Shown here piece after piece: positions 10,115 through 22,834 of a stretch of DNA of 64,000 bases (within the stretch, counting starts at the first letter, position 1; the number at the start of each line of letters is the position of its first letter). Below the pieces are notes generated by a model that did not search any database, was not told the origin of the DNA, and worked only from the letters and a program-made list of their open reading frames with translations. Where the stretch lies: positions 13,276,001-13,340,000 of the forward strand of contig NC_058190.1 in assembly GCF_907165205.1 (NCBI RefSeq), in the 5' to 3' direction. Made by a program: the position numbers and the translations under genes. Origin of the DNA: Coccinella septempunctata (Eukaryota > Arthropoda > Insecta > Coleoptera > Coccinellidae).

Positions 10115-10740
10115 GTAAATAGTCGGTCATATTCAATTTGGAAATGTGGAGAAAACGTGAGTTTTGAATACAAATCGGTGAACGTATTCGGTTCGGGTAA
10201 ATAAATCAGTTAATCCGTGAATTCGGGTAAAGAGACAGATAATAAACACAATTGAAAGTGTGGGCTTGATAAATTTTGCAACATCGAGGGAATAATAATC
10301 GGAAATATGGCTAAAATGCGAGTTTCGAGAACTCGACATCGATAAACGTGTTCAGTTCGGGAAAATGAATCGGTTAACACACAAATTTGGTAAATGAGAC
10401 AGATAAAAGATTCAAGGGTTTGCTCTATGTATTTTTGAATCCTCGAACGAGAAATGATCGGAAATGTAGGGAAAATGTGAGTTTTGAACTTCAACTTGGT
10501 AAAAGTATTCGGTTCCGTGAAATAAATAGGTAAACACCTTAATTCGCAAAACCAGACAGACAGCAGTGTAAGGGGAGGACTTGATGTATTTTTGCATCAT
10601 CACACGAAAAGTAATTGGAAATGTCGGAAAAAGGTGAGTTTTGCACTCCAAACCGGTAAACGTATTCCGTTCGGGTAAAAATAATAAATCGGTAAACACG
10701 GGATAAGGGATAGCTCGTCGGTTAATCGATAGCATAGTAG
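10115..10740. repeat. Diverged edge monomers of the 162-bp satellite, unit 1
   Basis: Three to four monomers are recognisable by landmarks (gtgagttttgaa, cggtaaacgtattcggttcggg, aaataaatcggttaacac, gggcttgatgtatttttgcatc), but they differ strongly from each other and from the main array. This is the usual decayed margin of a satellite array. Confidence 0.75.
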
Positions 10741-11130
10741 AGAATGGTGCGTCAAACAGCATCTTTAAATTGATTCCTTATTTCTTGGTTCTTAGGCTTA
10801 AGAACCACGAAAATGGTGGATTCATGCAGTATTTCTACAAAATTAGGCCAGGGTAAAAGCACGAACGAAGATTTACTGTATTGGCTCTATTGGCAAATAG
10901 CGAATCTTCGTTAGTTCCAAATCTTAGGTCTCAGTTCCATAGAATTCTTCATCAACCCATCATAACTCTTACGAGTCACGAGTACCAGTATGAGGATGTC
11001 GGTTAGACGACCTACTGAAATTAGGTTCAGTGGACTGTCATTCCACGACCTATTGAAAGTGGGTTCAGTGGGCTGTCATCTGGGGCAAGGTATATATGTA
11101 TTTTGAGAGGAATTTTTGCATGCTATGCTT
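10741..11130. other. Spacer between diverged and homogeneous satellite, unit 1
   Basis: Not satellite. It contains a hairpin GGTTCTTA-GGCT-TAAGAACC at 10787-10806, a 10-bp inverted pair AACGAAGATT/AATCTTCGTT at 10864-10873 and 10903-10912, and a direct repeat of about 35 bp with 38-bp period (11007-11041 and 11045-11079: ACGACCTAYTGAAA ... TTCAGTGGRCTGTCAT). The same spacer precedes each large array; in units 2 and 4 the mariner element sits at its right edge. Confidence 0.6.
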
Positions 11131-14100
11131 TAGAATAACGGTCTTGTGTATTTTTTTCATAATCGATCAACAAGCGAATGTGGGGAAGTTGTGAGTTTTG
11201 AACTCCAACTCGGTTAACGTATTGGGTTTGGAAAAATAAATTCTGATTGGGAAAACAGAACAGACGAAAAATATGGAAAGGGTGGGCTTGATGTATTTCT
11301 GCATAATCGATAAACGGAAATGTAGGAAAAATGTGAATTTTGAAATCGGTAAACGTATTCGGTTCAGGAAAATAAATTAGTCAATCCGCGAATTCGGGCA
11401 ACAATAAAGATAATAATCACAATGAAAAGGGTATGCGTGGTGTATTTTTGCATCCTCGAACGAAAAATCATCGAAAATGTGGGTAAATAGTGAGGTTTGA
11501 ACTCCAAATCGGTAAAGGTACTCGTTTCGGGAAAATAAATCGGTTAACACGTGAATTCGGTAAATAAGGCAGATGAAATGAATAGGAAAAGGGTTTGCTT
11601 GATGTATTTTTGCATCCTCGAACGAAAAATCATCGAAAATCTGGGTAAATGGTGAGGTTTGAACTCCATATCGGTAAAGGTACTCGTTTCGGAAAAATAA
11701 ATCGGTTAACACGCGAATTCGGTAAATAAGGCAGATGAAATGAATAGGAAAAGTGTTTGCTTGATGTATTTTTGCATCCTCGAACGAAAAATCATCGAAA
11801 ATGTGGGTAAATAGTGAGGTTTGAACTCCAAATCGGTAAAGGTACTCGTTTCGGGAAAATAAATCGGTAAACACGCGAATTCGGTAAATAAGGCAGATTA
11901 AATGAATAGAAAAGGGTTTGCTTGATGTATTTTTGCATCCTCGAACGAAAAATCATCGAAAATGTGGGTAAATAGTGAGGTTTGAACTCCAAATCGGTAA
12001 AGGTACTCGTTTCGGGAAAATAAATCGGTTAACACGCGAATTCGGTAAATAAGGCAGATGAAATGAATAGAAAAGGGTTTGCTTGATGTATTTCTGCATC
12101 CTCGAACGAAAAATCATCGAAAATGTGGGTAAATAGTGAGGTTTGAACTCCAAATCGGTAAAGGTACTCGTTTCGGAAAAATAAATCGGTTAACACGCGA
12201 ATTCGATAAATAAGGCAGATGAAATGAATAGGAAAAGGGTTTGCTTGATGTATTTTTGCATCCTCGAACGAAAAATCATCGAAAATGTGGGTAAATAGTG
12301 AGGTTTGAACTCCAAATCGGTAAAGGTACTCGTTTCGGGAAAATAAATCGGTTAACACGCGAATTCGGTAAATAAGGCAGATGAAATGAATAGAAAAGGG
12401 TTTGCTTGATGTATTTCTGCATCCTCGAACGAAAAATCATCGAAAATGTGAGTAAATAGTGAGGTTTGAACTCCAAATCAGTAAAGGTACTCGTTTCGGG
12501 AAAATAAATCGGTTAACACGCGAATTCGGTAAATAAGGCAAATGAAATAAATAGGAAAAGGGTTTGCTTGATTTATATTTGCATCCTCGAACGAAAAATC
12601 ATCAAAAATGTGGGTAAATAGTGAGGTTTGAACTCCAAATCGGTAAAGGTACTCGTTTCGGGAAAATAAATCGGTTAACACGCGAATTCGGTAAATAAGG
12701 CAAATGAAATAAATAGGAAAAGGGTTTGCTTGATTTATATTTGCATCCTCGAACGAAAAATCATCGAAAATGTGGGTAAATAGTGAGGTTTGAACTCCAA
12801 ATCGGTAAAGGTACTCGTTTCGGGAAAATAAATCGGTTAACACGCGAATTCGGTAAATAAGGCAAATGAAATAAATAGGAAAAGGATTTGCTTGACTTAT
12901 ATTTGCATCCTCGAACGAAAAATCATCGAAAATGTGGGTAAATAGTGAGGTTTGAACTCCAAATCGGTAAAGGTACTCGTTTCGGGAAAATAAATCAGTT
13001 AACACGCGAATTCGGTAAATAAGGCAGATGAAATAAACAAGAAAAGGGTTTGCTTGATGTATTTTTGCATCCTCGAACGAAAAATCATCGAAAATGTGGG
13101 TAAATAGTGAGGTTTGAACTCCAAATCGGTAAAGGTACTCGTTTTGGGAAAATAAATCAGTTAACACGCGAATTCGGTAAATAAGGCAGATGAAATAAAC
13201 AAGAAAAGGGTTTGCTTGATGTATTTCTGCATCCTCGAACGAAAAATCATCGAAAATGTGAGTAAATAGTGAGGTTTGAACTCCAAATCGGTAAAGGTAC
13301 TCGTTTCGGGAAAATAAATCGGTTAACACGCGAATTCGGTAAATAAGGCAAATGAAATAAATAGGAAAAGGATTTGCTTGACTTATATTTGCATCCTCGA
13401 ACGAAAAATCATCGAAAATGTGGGTAACTAGTGAGGTTTGAACTCCAAATCGGTAAAGGTACTCGTTTCGGGAAAATAAATCGGTTAACACGTGAATTCG
13501 GTAAATAAGGCAGATGAAATGAATAGGAAAAGGGTTTGCTTGATGTATTTTGCATCCTCGAACGAAAAATCATCGAAAATGTGGGTAAATAGTGAGGTTT
13601 GAACTCCAAATCGGTAAAGGTACTCGTTTCGGGAAAATAAATCGGTTAACACGCGAATTCGGTAAATAAGGCAGATGAAATGAATAGGAAAAGGGTTTGC
13701 TTGATGTATTTTTGCATCCTCGAACGAAAAATCATCGAAAATGTGGGTAAATAGTGAGGTTTGAACTCCAAATCAGTAAAGGTACTCGTTTCGGGAAAAT
13801 AAATCAGTTAACACGCGAATTCGGTAAATAAGGCAGATGAAATGAATAGGAAAAGGGTTTGCTTGATGTATTTTTGCATCTTCGAACGAAAAATCATCTA
13901 AAATGTGGGTAAATAGTGAGGTTTGAGCTCCAAATCGGTAAAGGTACTCGTTTCGGGAAAATAAATCGGTTAACACGCGAATTCGGTGAATAAGGCAGAT
14001 GAAGTGAATAGGAAAAGGGTTTGCTTGATGTATTTTTGCATCCTCGAACGAAAAATCATCGAAAATGTGGGTAAATAGTGAGGTTTGAACTCCAAATCGG

Positions 14101-15790
14101 TAAAGGTACTCGTTCCGGGAAAATAAATCGGTTAACACGCGAATTCGGTAAATAAGACAGATGAAATAAATAGAAAAAGGGTTTGCTTGATTTATTTTGC
14201 ATCCTCGAACGAAAAATCATCGAAAATGTGGGTAAATAGTGAGGTTTGAACTTCAAATCGGTAAAGGTACTCGTTTCGGGAAAATGAATCGGTTAACACG
14301 CGAATTCGGTGAATAAGGCAGATGAAATAAATAGGAAAAGGGTTTGCTTGATGTATTTTTGCATCCTCGAACGAAAAATCATCGAAAAGGGGGTAAATAG
14401 TGAGGTTTGAGCTCCAAATCGGTAAAGGTACTCGTTTCGGGAAAATAAATCGGTTAACACGCGAATTCGGTAAATAAGGCAAATGAAATAAATAGGAAAA
14501 GGATTTGCTTGACTTATATTTGCATCCTCGAACGAAAAATCATCGAAAATGTGGGTAAATAGTGAGGTTTGAACTCCAAATCGGTAAAGGTAGTCGTTTC
14601 GGGAAAATAAATCGGTTAACACGCGAATTCGGTAAATAAGGCAGATGAAATAAATAGGAAAAGGGATTGCTTGACTTATATTTGCATCCTCGAACGAAAA
14701 ATCATCGAAAATGTGGGTAAATAGTGAGGTTTGAACTCCAAATCGGTAAAGGTACTCGTTTCGGGAAAATAAATCGGTTAACACGCGAATTCGGTAAATA
14801 AGGCAGATGAAATGAATAGGAAAAGGGTTTGCTTGATGTATTTTTGCATCCTCGAACGAAAAATCATCGAAAATGTGGGTAAATAGTGAGGTTTGAACTC
14901 CAAATCGGTAAAGGTACTCGTTTCGGGAAAATAAATCGGTTAACACGCGAATTCGGTGAATAAGGCAGATGAAGTAAATAGGAAAAGGGTTTGCTTGATG
15001 TATTTTTGCATCCTCGAACGAAAAATCATCGAAAATGTGGGTAAATAGTGAGGTTTGAACTCCAAATCGGTAAAGGTACTCGTTTCGGGAAAATAAATCG
15101 GTTAACACGCGAATTCGGTAAATAAGGCAGATGAAATAAATAGAAAAAGGGTTTGCTTGATTTATTTTGCATCCTCGAACGAAAAATCATCGAAAATGTG
15201 GGTAAATAGTGAGGTTTGAACTTCAAATCGGTAAAGGTACTCGTTTCGGGAAAATGAATCGGTTAACACGCGAATTCGGTAAATAAGGCAGATGAAATAA
15301 ATAGGAAAAGGGTTTGCTTGATGTATTTTTGCATCCTCGAACGAAAAATCATCGAAAAGGGGGTAAATATTGAGGTTTGAACTCCAAATCAGTAAAGGTA
15401 CTCGTTTCGGGAAAATAAATCGGTTAACACGCGAATTCGGTAAATAAGGCAGATGAAATAAATAGTAAAAGGGTTTGCTTGATTTATATTTGCATCCTCG
15501 AACGAAAAATCATCGAAAATGTGGGTAAATAGTGAGGTTTGAACTCCAAATCGGTAAAGGTACTCGTTTCGGGAAAATAAATCAGTTAACACGCGAATTC
15601 GGTAAATAAGGCAGATGAAATAAACAAGAAAAGGGTTTGCTTGATGTATTTTTGCATCCTCGAACGAAAAATGATCGAAAATGTAGAGAAAATGTGAGTT
15701 TTGAACTCCAACTCGGTAAAAGTATTCGATTCGGAAAAAGAAATCCTTAAACACATGATTTCGGAAAACCACATATAGGTATAATATTGT
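11131..15790. repeat. Homogeneous satellite array, unit 1 (about 27 monomers of 162 bp)
   Basis: Head-to-tail monomers, mostly 162 bp (some 161), with conserved blocks cctcgaacgaaaaatcatcg, ggtttgaactccaaatcggt, aaaggtactcgtttcggg and cggttaacacgcgaattcgg. The first two or three and the last monomer are diverged; the centre is nearly uniform. Monomer variants recur in blocks (dgatttatatttg, gatgtatttctg, gatgtattttgcatc), pointing to local higher-order amplification. Because 162 is 54 codons, the minus strand has long stop-free stretches; I regard these as by-products. Confidence 0.9.
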
Positions 15791-16318
15791 GAGGGGTGGG
15801 CTCTTATTATTATGATAATAAATTTATTCTTAAAATTGTACAGGTCGACAGGAACATTCATTTATTTTATATAGGGTCCTGTTCAGCAACTTTCTCTTCG
15901 AATGATATTCTTGCTAATATTTCAACCTGTTGTATAGTTTCACTCATTGGTAGTTTACACTCTGACGGTTTGCCTCAAGTTGGTGATATAGTCATCTCTT
16001 TTCTGAGTTGAATATTCATGGTTGTTGCCATTTGAAATAAATTTATCTTCATCGTCATGAGCATATAAAACACATGACAAAAAAATTGGGATGTTGCTGT
16101 CAATATTCCCAGTTCCTGGAATAATTCTCAGCAGCTTGCTCTCATACATTTCTTCTATAACTACAGTATGGTAATGATGTTTCTGCTGCTGTCCTCCAAA
16201 ATATAACTCCTTAGCTGATTCTATTATGGCCTATGGAAATTGTTGTAGTACATAGCGAGAGCAGTCTCAACCGTAGCTTCTTCAACGATTCCCTGTATGC
16301 AATATGTCACTTTGTCAA
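15791..16318. other. Unique-looking junction segment between satellite and next LINE, unit 1/2
   Basis: Follows the array and precedes the LINE of unit 2. The minus strand carries weak coding-like stretches (VEEATVETALAMYYNNFHRP; MYESKLLRIIPGTGNIDSN) in different frames, perhaps an old transposon ORF that I cannot identify. Repeated at 39501-40028; only its first 100 bases remain at 28816-28915 and 51426-51525. Confidence 0.4.
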
Positions 16319-17950
16319 GTGACAAGAAATTCAGCGTCAGTTACCAATAGAGAACAATACCATCAATGACCCGGATGAAATCCATCTGCCTAGGCAAGAA
16401 CACCCAGAAGAAATTGGTGTCCAAAATCCATCTTGCATTGCAAGTGAGCCTGAATTACATGGCGATACGTTGCTGAGTTTGAAGAAACAAATCCTCATCA
16501 TTGACTAGCAATTTCTCGACTCAAAACATCGGAGTAATCATCAGTTGTAATTGACATCTTGAATAAGGACGTTTTACCCGATTATCTTCAGAGCCGAAAT
16601 TCGTTAGAGTATCCACATCTGTTATTTTACTGTGCAGCACTAATAACAGCAAAAACCTTGGGCACAAGAAATAACACGAACAAACACTGATACTCCAAGA
16701 TTGCATAAAGTAAATATGCCACCATGGCAGAAACTCTAAGAAGAAAAATCAGAAGACTGACGCAGTACTTGAAAGGGAATCAAGGAACGAAAATAGTAAG
16801 AAATCATGGCAAGAAACAGGACTCACACAGAACCAGAGATGGAGAATACTACCCACCATTGCCTTGACACATTGCCTCTGTATGCGGAACATCTGAGGAG
16901 ATATAAAAGTAATTATAGCCGGAAAAGGGACAACAATTCATTTGAAAAGTCGGAAGAAACTTTTTACCCGTCACTCACATCGCCTCGTGAAGAAAATGGA
17001 AAGTTACTACCAAAGGAAGCCATTGAACAGTTCTGGACAGAGCAATTATCTGCGAAACCTCACTTCTATGAAGGTACTAGATGAATTGAAGATGGAGAAT
17101 CTGAAGCTCTGAATTACGAACCGATGCACTAGAAGACTAAGAATGATCATGAAGACTGGCCTAAACAACAAGAATTTGATCAGAGCGATTAATGCCTACG
17201 CTTTTTCAGCATTCAACTACTCTTTCGGTATCATCACTTGGACCACCACCGATTTAGCAGCCCTACAGAGAAAAATAAGAACAATGTTCACGAATCATCA
17301 AAAATATCACCTTAAAAGCTCAATAGAACGAACTGAACTGCCACGTCATCTTTGGAGTTGAGGAATTATTGATTTGCCCAACAGTATGTCCCAGAAAATT
17401 GAAAAACTACGATAATATTTCCTTGAAAAGGCTGCTACATCAAGACTTCAGCAAGCAGTTTGTCATGCCGATAATTCTACTCCATTAAACCTGCAACAGG
17501 ATCACATAGAAATCGTCAAACACTCTGCATAAAGCAAAATGCAGAAACTGATTGGCAATCATTTACATGGCAGACACAAGGTCAACCATGATTAGGTCGA
17601 CATATCTGCGTCGAACTACTGGTTGACTTCCAGAGACAGAGGGATTTATCATTGCCATCCAAGATCAAGTGATTCCAACAAGGAACTATATGAAATATAT
17701 CGCCAAAGATACCTCAGTGGCAGACGATAGCTGACGGTATGGCTGTGCGACACATGAAACCATCCAGCACATCACCGGGGTATGTTTGAAATCCGCAGGC
17801 ACGGAATACAAGTATAGACATGATGCTGTTGCCAAAATCTACACCAAGATTAGCAATACCAACTTCTAAAGTCACGACAGATTCCAGAAATATATCCAGT
17901 GTTCCTTGTTTTGTAACCATAATATAGCTTATTCCGTGAACAGTTTCATT
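16319..17950 (+). pseudogene. R2-like LINE, unit 2 (RT core deleted)
   Basis: Same family as 4745-6950. N-terminal block at 16322-16510 (EIQRQL, then PDEIHLPRQ), next block at 16620-16800 (ITAKTLGTRN; RRLTQYLKGNQGTK), then HCLDTLPLYAEHLRRYKSNY at 16806-17084. From there it jumps to the RT thumb (NLIRAINAYAFSAFNYSF, 17143-17361); the whole YMDD region present in unit 1 is missing. The C-terminal knuckle again has TGA in place of the first Cys. The start is fused to the segment at 15791-16318, which marks a unit boundary. Confidence 0.7.
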
Positions 17951-19095
17951 TCTTACAATCAACTACACTGAGGGGTGAAAGGGTTTTTTCACTGAGGTTT
18001 TTCCCTAAACTTTTGTATCTTCCACCAAATTGTATGGTAACCCGTTTACGCTAAACTCTGCTTAAACTGTATCTCATACACATGCTATAAATAATTATAG
18101 CATTTGCTATCAAGGATATATATCTATACCATTCAGGGCACAACAGTTATATAGCAGCTATGCTCCTATGTCCGCCTCTGATAAGAAACACATTTCCTTT
18201 CTGAAGAGAGCATAAATAGTTCAAATATGAATCATATATAATATGTTAAGGTGATAGATATGAAAAACAATTGTTCTTGAGGAAGAAATTAAATTAGGGA
18301 AATTAATATAAAATATTGCTATAAGCATGGATTAGAAATTTTTGAGCTTTCAATTGGTGTGATTTTCAACAATCATTGTTGAAAAGCTAATTCCAAAATA
18401 TTTCACATCAGTTCGGTGAAGTATGTTAACGAATGAATAATATTCAAAAACAACCTACTTTTTATGAATTTCAGATTACAAAATTGATGATAAAAGATAG
18501 GTGCACAAAGTAATAGCACTAGAAAGAATATATTATATCATGATGGGTTTATAAGTAATCTCCAAAAAAACTAAAAAAATCCGAGAGATACGATTTATTC
18601 ACTTATTTCTACAAATAATATTCAGCATGTGAAGATCTCTCTATCTCATTCGCATCGAGTAGAGCTCATAATATATTCATATATAATGTTTATATGATGG
18701 ATATATAATAGAATCAAAGCCTTTGGTACTTATAGGACTACTATAAAAACACGAGAAATGATTCATTGACCTTCAGTTATACATCCATAGCACTTCTTTT
18801 TCAATCTTCACAATTTCACAGGAAAATTCCTGTGACACACAAATACCTAATTAAAAGCTCAATATCTGCACTTCACTTTCCCTGATCGACTTTTCAACTG
18901 AAAGAATTTCTATATAACCCAAAAAACTGAATAATTAAATGATAATGAATACAAATCCACCATTAAAAACAACGTTGTCATAGCACAATCCTCCATATTT
19001 GTTTATACAGTTATTCATTTAGGTCTTGCAACGCCATCGACGGTAGTTAATGGTGTCATTCTCTCCCCATGATCGTAAACTGTAATTGGCAAATA
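17951..19095. other. Spacer X, unit 2
   Basis: Non-coding. Uninterrupted, so it provides clean empty sites for the two elements inserted in units 3 and 5 (near 18691 and 19095). Confidence 0.5.
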
Positions 19096-19099
19096 TAGA

Positions 19100-19735
19100 A
19101 CAGAGTTACAAATATGTCACGTGGATATCATGGAGCGGGAAATTGACATTCAATTGTGAATATTATTCGCATACAGCAAAGGCACATCCCAAATATCGTA
19201 TCAGACACGTAATGGTTACAGAAAAATAACACATAACAAAGTTTCCTATTAGATCTCCCAAGAAAACATAACAGATTTTACAATACTGGTCACCTGGGTT
19301 ACTGAATAAAGATGAGAATAGAGCACTTTTCATCGAAGTGGCGATTCCAAATAATAACTACCTACCAGATAGACACATGGAAAAATTCCAAAATACAGAG
19401 ACCTCGATGAGGAACAAACCAGGAGACAATGGAAGTTGAAAGATATCAAGACCATTCCTATTGTCATTTCATCAACAGGCTTGATACCGAAGAAACTACC
19501 AGAGTATTTGAAGACTCTTAAATTAGACGAAACTATCTGTAGTCATGCAGAAAGCGGTACTGCTAAGAACGGCGAGAACGGAATGCAAGTCCCTGGGAAA
19601 TGCAGAAGAAAATGGAAAAGAACACCATCTACTTCGACAGGAAGTGCGGGGAGATCAGAAACCCAACGGACACCAAGAAGACGAGGAGGAGACAGGATCC
19701 GATCGACATCATTGATTAGGAAAGCCAGATGATCA
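19100..19735 (+). pseudogene. R2-like LINE C-terminal block, unit 2
   Basis: Counterpart of 8190-8790, with IPIVISSTGLIPKKLPEYLK encoded from about 19450. It keeps the about 95 bp that are deleted in units 3 and 5. The frame ends at a TGA at 19730-19732. Confidence 0.6.
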
Positions 19736-21035
19736 GCTATGACAGGACCTATCGTCTTCAGTATCCTGGCAGATATTGCATCAGGACCTGTGCTACTACT
19801 ATTTTTCAATCACTTGATTACAGTTAAGAGCTCATCTGGTACTTACTTCTGGGAAAAAGAAAAAGTAAGGGTCTGATATTTTTTGCTTGGTACAAGAAGT
19901 CGAAATGTTTGTTCCATAATAGTTCATCAAGGATTGCTCGCTAACTTGAGAAAAATATCTTCCGAATACCTCAGCTACCTACTCGGGACGAGAAAGCATC
20001 CATTGGATGATTTGTTAATTTCACATTCCTCCATTGAGCTCTATTTGATGTTTTTCCTTGATGAATTGGATATTAATGTCCGCGCAGCATTTGTAAAGAA
20101 TGTATTCATATCATTTACTGTTTCCATTGGATTTGTGTTACATGCATTGGTGTAGTTCTTTTGGAGTTATTCAAAGAGTTCTCTAATGACCATAGACTTC
20201 TGTTCATATTTTCCGAATTCACGAATTGGTGTTCAAATTTTTCTCTCTTTTACTTCTTCAAGAGGTTATCATCATATTGCATCTTCGTTTTTTGTATGTT
20301 TCTTTGAGTAAACCATTATATGTGCTCAAAACAAAAAGCATATCTAGTTTTTCTTGTATTTATTTTACCTCTGGGTTTGTATTTCCAGTTCGGGGATTTC
20401 TGTTTACATGCACATTCTGTAATGGAAATATTTTATTGAACAACTCCAAAAATACTTGATGACAACGGTCAGATTATCTGTTTGTTTATATCTGTCTTTT
20501 CAATTTCATACAATAATGTCCATTTATACTTACTCAACGCATTCTTGAAATTTTCAATTTTTACTTGTGAGAAATTATGTCTGTATCTGTATTGGATCAA
20601 TGGTTAAATCTATTTCTTGAGAGATATGATCAGACATATGTACTTCAAGACGCTCACACTGTATGGTATTTCAATATTTATGAAGATACCATCAAAACAT
20701 GACAGTTTCTAATTATTCTCGTTGGCTGATGTTTTGTTTGCTTTATGCTGAACGTGCCTATGAAATCGAGAAATTGACTTCTCTTACTTGACTTCTGACG
20801 AGGTGACTTATTCTGTTCTTCTACTCTGTTGAAACTATATGTCTCTGCAATATTTTTGGTTAAAATTGATCCAGCCCTTGTGAATTAGTTGTTCATTTAA
20901 TTTGCAGTTCTCAGAGTATCATCAGTTAATTCCATTTCTTTTATTTCTTTCTATTTGAATTCCGCAAATTCCGTTTTATTCTTATTGTCTGAATTTTCAG
21001 TTGAAGTTTCGTATCTTTCCGATTTATGTTTAGAT
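19690..21035 (-). pseudogene. LINE A and LINE B remnants, unit 2 (antisense)
   Basis: Same order as unit 1: RT opening block near 19700-19840, pre-RT and linker blocks to about 20700, then the element B linker to about 21035. Substitutions relative to unit 1 (for example SSSTGPDA) and small indels such as a 10-bp loss near 20703 distinguish unit 2/4 from unit 1/3. Confidence 0.6.
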
Positions 21036-21640
21036 AATAGTGTAAATAGTCGGTCATATTCAATTTGGAATTGTGGAGAAAACGTGAGTTTTGAATACAA
21101 ATCGGTGAACGTATTCGGTTCGGGTAAATAAATCAGTTAATCCGTGAATTCGGGTAAAGAGACAGATAATAAACACAATTGAAAGTGTGGGCTTGATAAA
21201 TTTGGAGGGAACAATAATCGGAAATATGGCTAAAATGCGAGTTTCGAGAACTCGACATCGATAAACGTGTTCGGTTCGGGAAAAAGAATCGGTTAACACA
21301 CGAATTTGGTAAATGAGACAGATAAAAGATTCAAGGGTTTGCTCTATGTATTTTTGAATCCTCGAACGAGAAATGATCGGAAATGTAGGGAAAATGTGAG
21401 TTTTGAACTCCAACTTGGTAAAAGTATTCGGTTCCGTGAAATAAATAGGTAAACACCTTAATTCGCAAAACCAGACAGACAGCAGTGTAAGGGGAGGACT
21501 TGATGTATTTGTGCATCATCACACGAAAAGTAATTGGAAATGTCGGAAAAAGGTGAGTTTTGCACTCCAAATCGGTAAACGTATTCCGTTCGGGTAAAAA
21601 TAATTAATCGGTAAACACGGGATAAGGGATAGCTCGTCGG
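21036..21640. repeat. Diverged satellite monomers, unit 2
   Basis: Counterpart of 10115-10740, with about 14 bp lost near 21204. Confidence 0.75.
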
Positions 21641-22017
21641 TTAATCGATAGCATAGTAGAGAATGGTGCGTCAAACAGCATCTTTAAATTGATTCCTTAT
21701 TTCTTGGTTCTTAGGCTTAAGAACCACGAAAATGGTGGATTCATGCAGTATTTCTACAAAATTAGGCCAGGGTAAAAGCACGAACGAAGATTTACTGTAT
21801 TGGCTCTATTGGCAAATAGCCAATCTTCGTTAGTTCCAAATCTTAGGTCTCAGTTCCATAGAATTCTTCATCAACCCATCATAACTCTTACGAGTCACGA
21901 GTACCAGTATGAGGATGTCGGTTAGACCCACGACCTACTGAAATTAGGTTCAGTGGACTGTCATTCCACGACCTATTGAAAGTGGGTTCAGTGGGCTGTC
22001 ATCTGGGGCTAGGTATA
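21641..22017. other. Spacer before mariner insertion, unit 2
   Basis: Same hairpin and 38-bp-period direct repeats as 10741-11130. It keeps CCCA before the first direct repeat, which unit 1 has lost. Ends in the TA target site at 22016-22017. Confidence 0.6.
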
Positions 22018-22834
22018 CAGGGTGTTTCATCATAAACTGGACAAACTCATATGACGTGTAGAGAACATCGGGAGAATCATTTTTTTCTTATGAAATATTT
22101 CCCGTTTTCGAAGCATACACGGTGTTTAATGTCATTTTCGAGCGTTATTATATTGAGTGTGGTCGGTTATGTATAAGACTGGAAGTAATGGTTTCTTCTC
22201 ATATCGTAGTATTTTTGGATGCTTCATTCAGAAATGGTGTAGAGCACCGAAAAAAAATCACAAAATGGCGGAAAACCTGCAATGTTCGTGATTTTTTTTT
22301 TTCGGTTGCCAAATTGATTTTCATTTCCTAAATTAACACAATTTTTAAAGGATATCTGTGAAAAAATTTTTTCAGAAATCGAACACAACTTTTTTTTTAC
22401 ATGTCTACAGCGAAAAAAAAATTTCACTCGAAATTGATGAAATTTTTCACGATTGTACTTACTTTCATACCTAACACGAATATCAAAACAGAATCGAAAA
22501 ATATCAAACGGCTTCGTTTTTACAGCCATTCAAATGTCCCGTTCGAATATCTGAAATAATAAAAAAACATGACACAGCTTGTGTTCTTAGGCCCATAATT
22601 TTTGAATTTGTATGTCGAAACATTTCAGATTGCAAAATGAATTTAAAAAAAATCAGTGAAACTTCATTGAGAGTCGAACTCCCTGCTCTGAGTTAAGTAT
22701 TAATGTGAAATATGAGTCTGTTCTAAGGTTCTGAGTATACATATTAATTTTCGTTGCCGAGCAACAGTAGCTGATAGAATTTGACAGGGTATTTGAATTT
22801 TACTGAATAATTCGAGTATATTGAAACGATTTGT

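Noticed and set aside
11377..15108. Many overlapping minus-strand frames of 66-337 codons with repeated IYRIRVLTDLFSRNEYLY-like sequence
   Set aside because: They arise from the 162-bp monomer being a multiple of three; they start and stop wherever a monomer has an indel and have no independent coding signal.
11131..15790. Regularly spaced repeats resembling a CRISPR array
   Set aside because: The whole 162-bp unit repeats without unique spacers, in a eukaryotic context.
11131..15790. CENP-B box-like motif in the satellite (ATTCGGTAAATAAGGCA)
   Set aside because: It fits the core pattern only in part (TTCG, A and GG but not CGGG), which is too weak for a claim.
22224..22529. Minus-strand frame of 101 codons, and its mirror on the plus strand at 25449-25718 (also 45968-46240, 48059-48328)
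   Set aside because: Both lie in the mariner terminal inverted repeats and are the same sequence read in opposite arms; not a gene.
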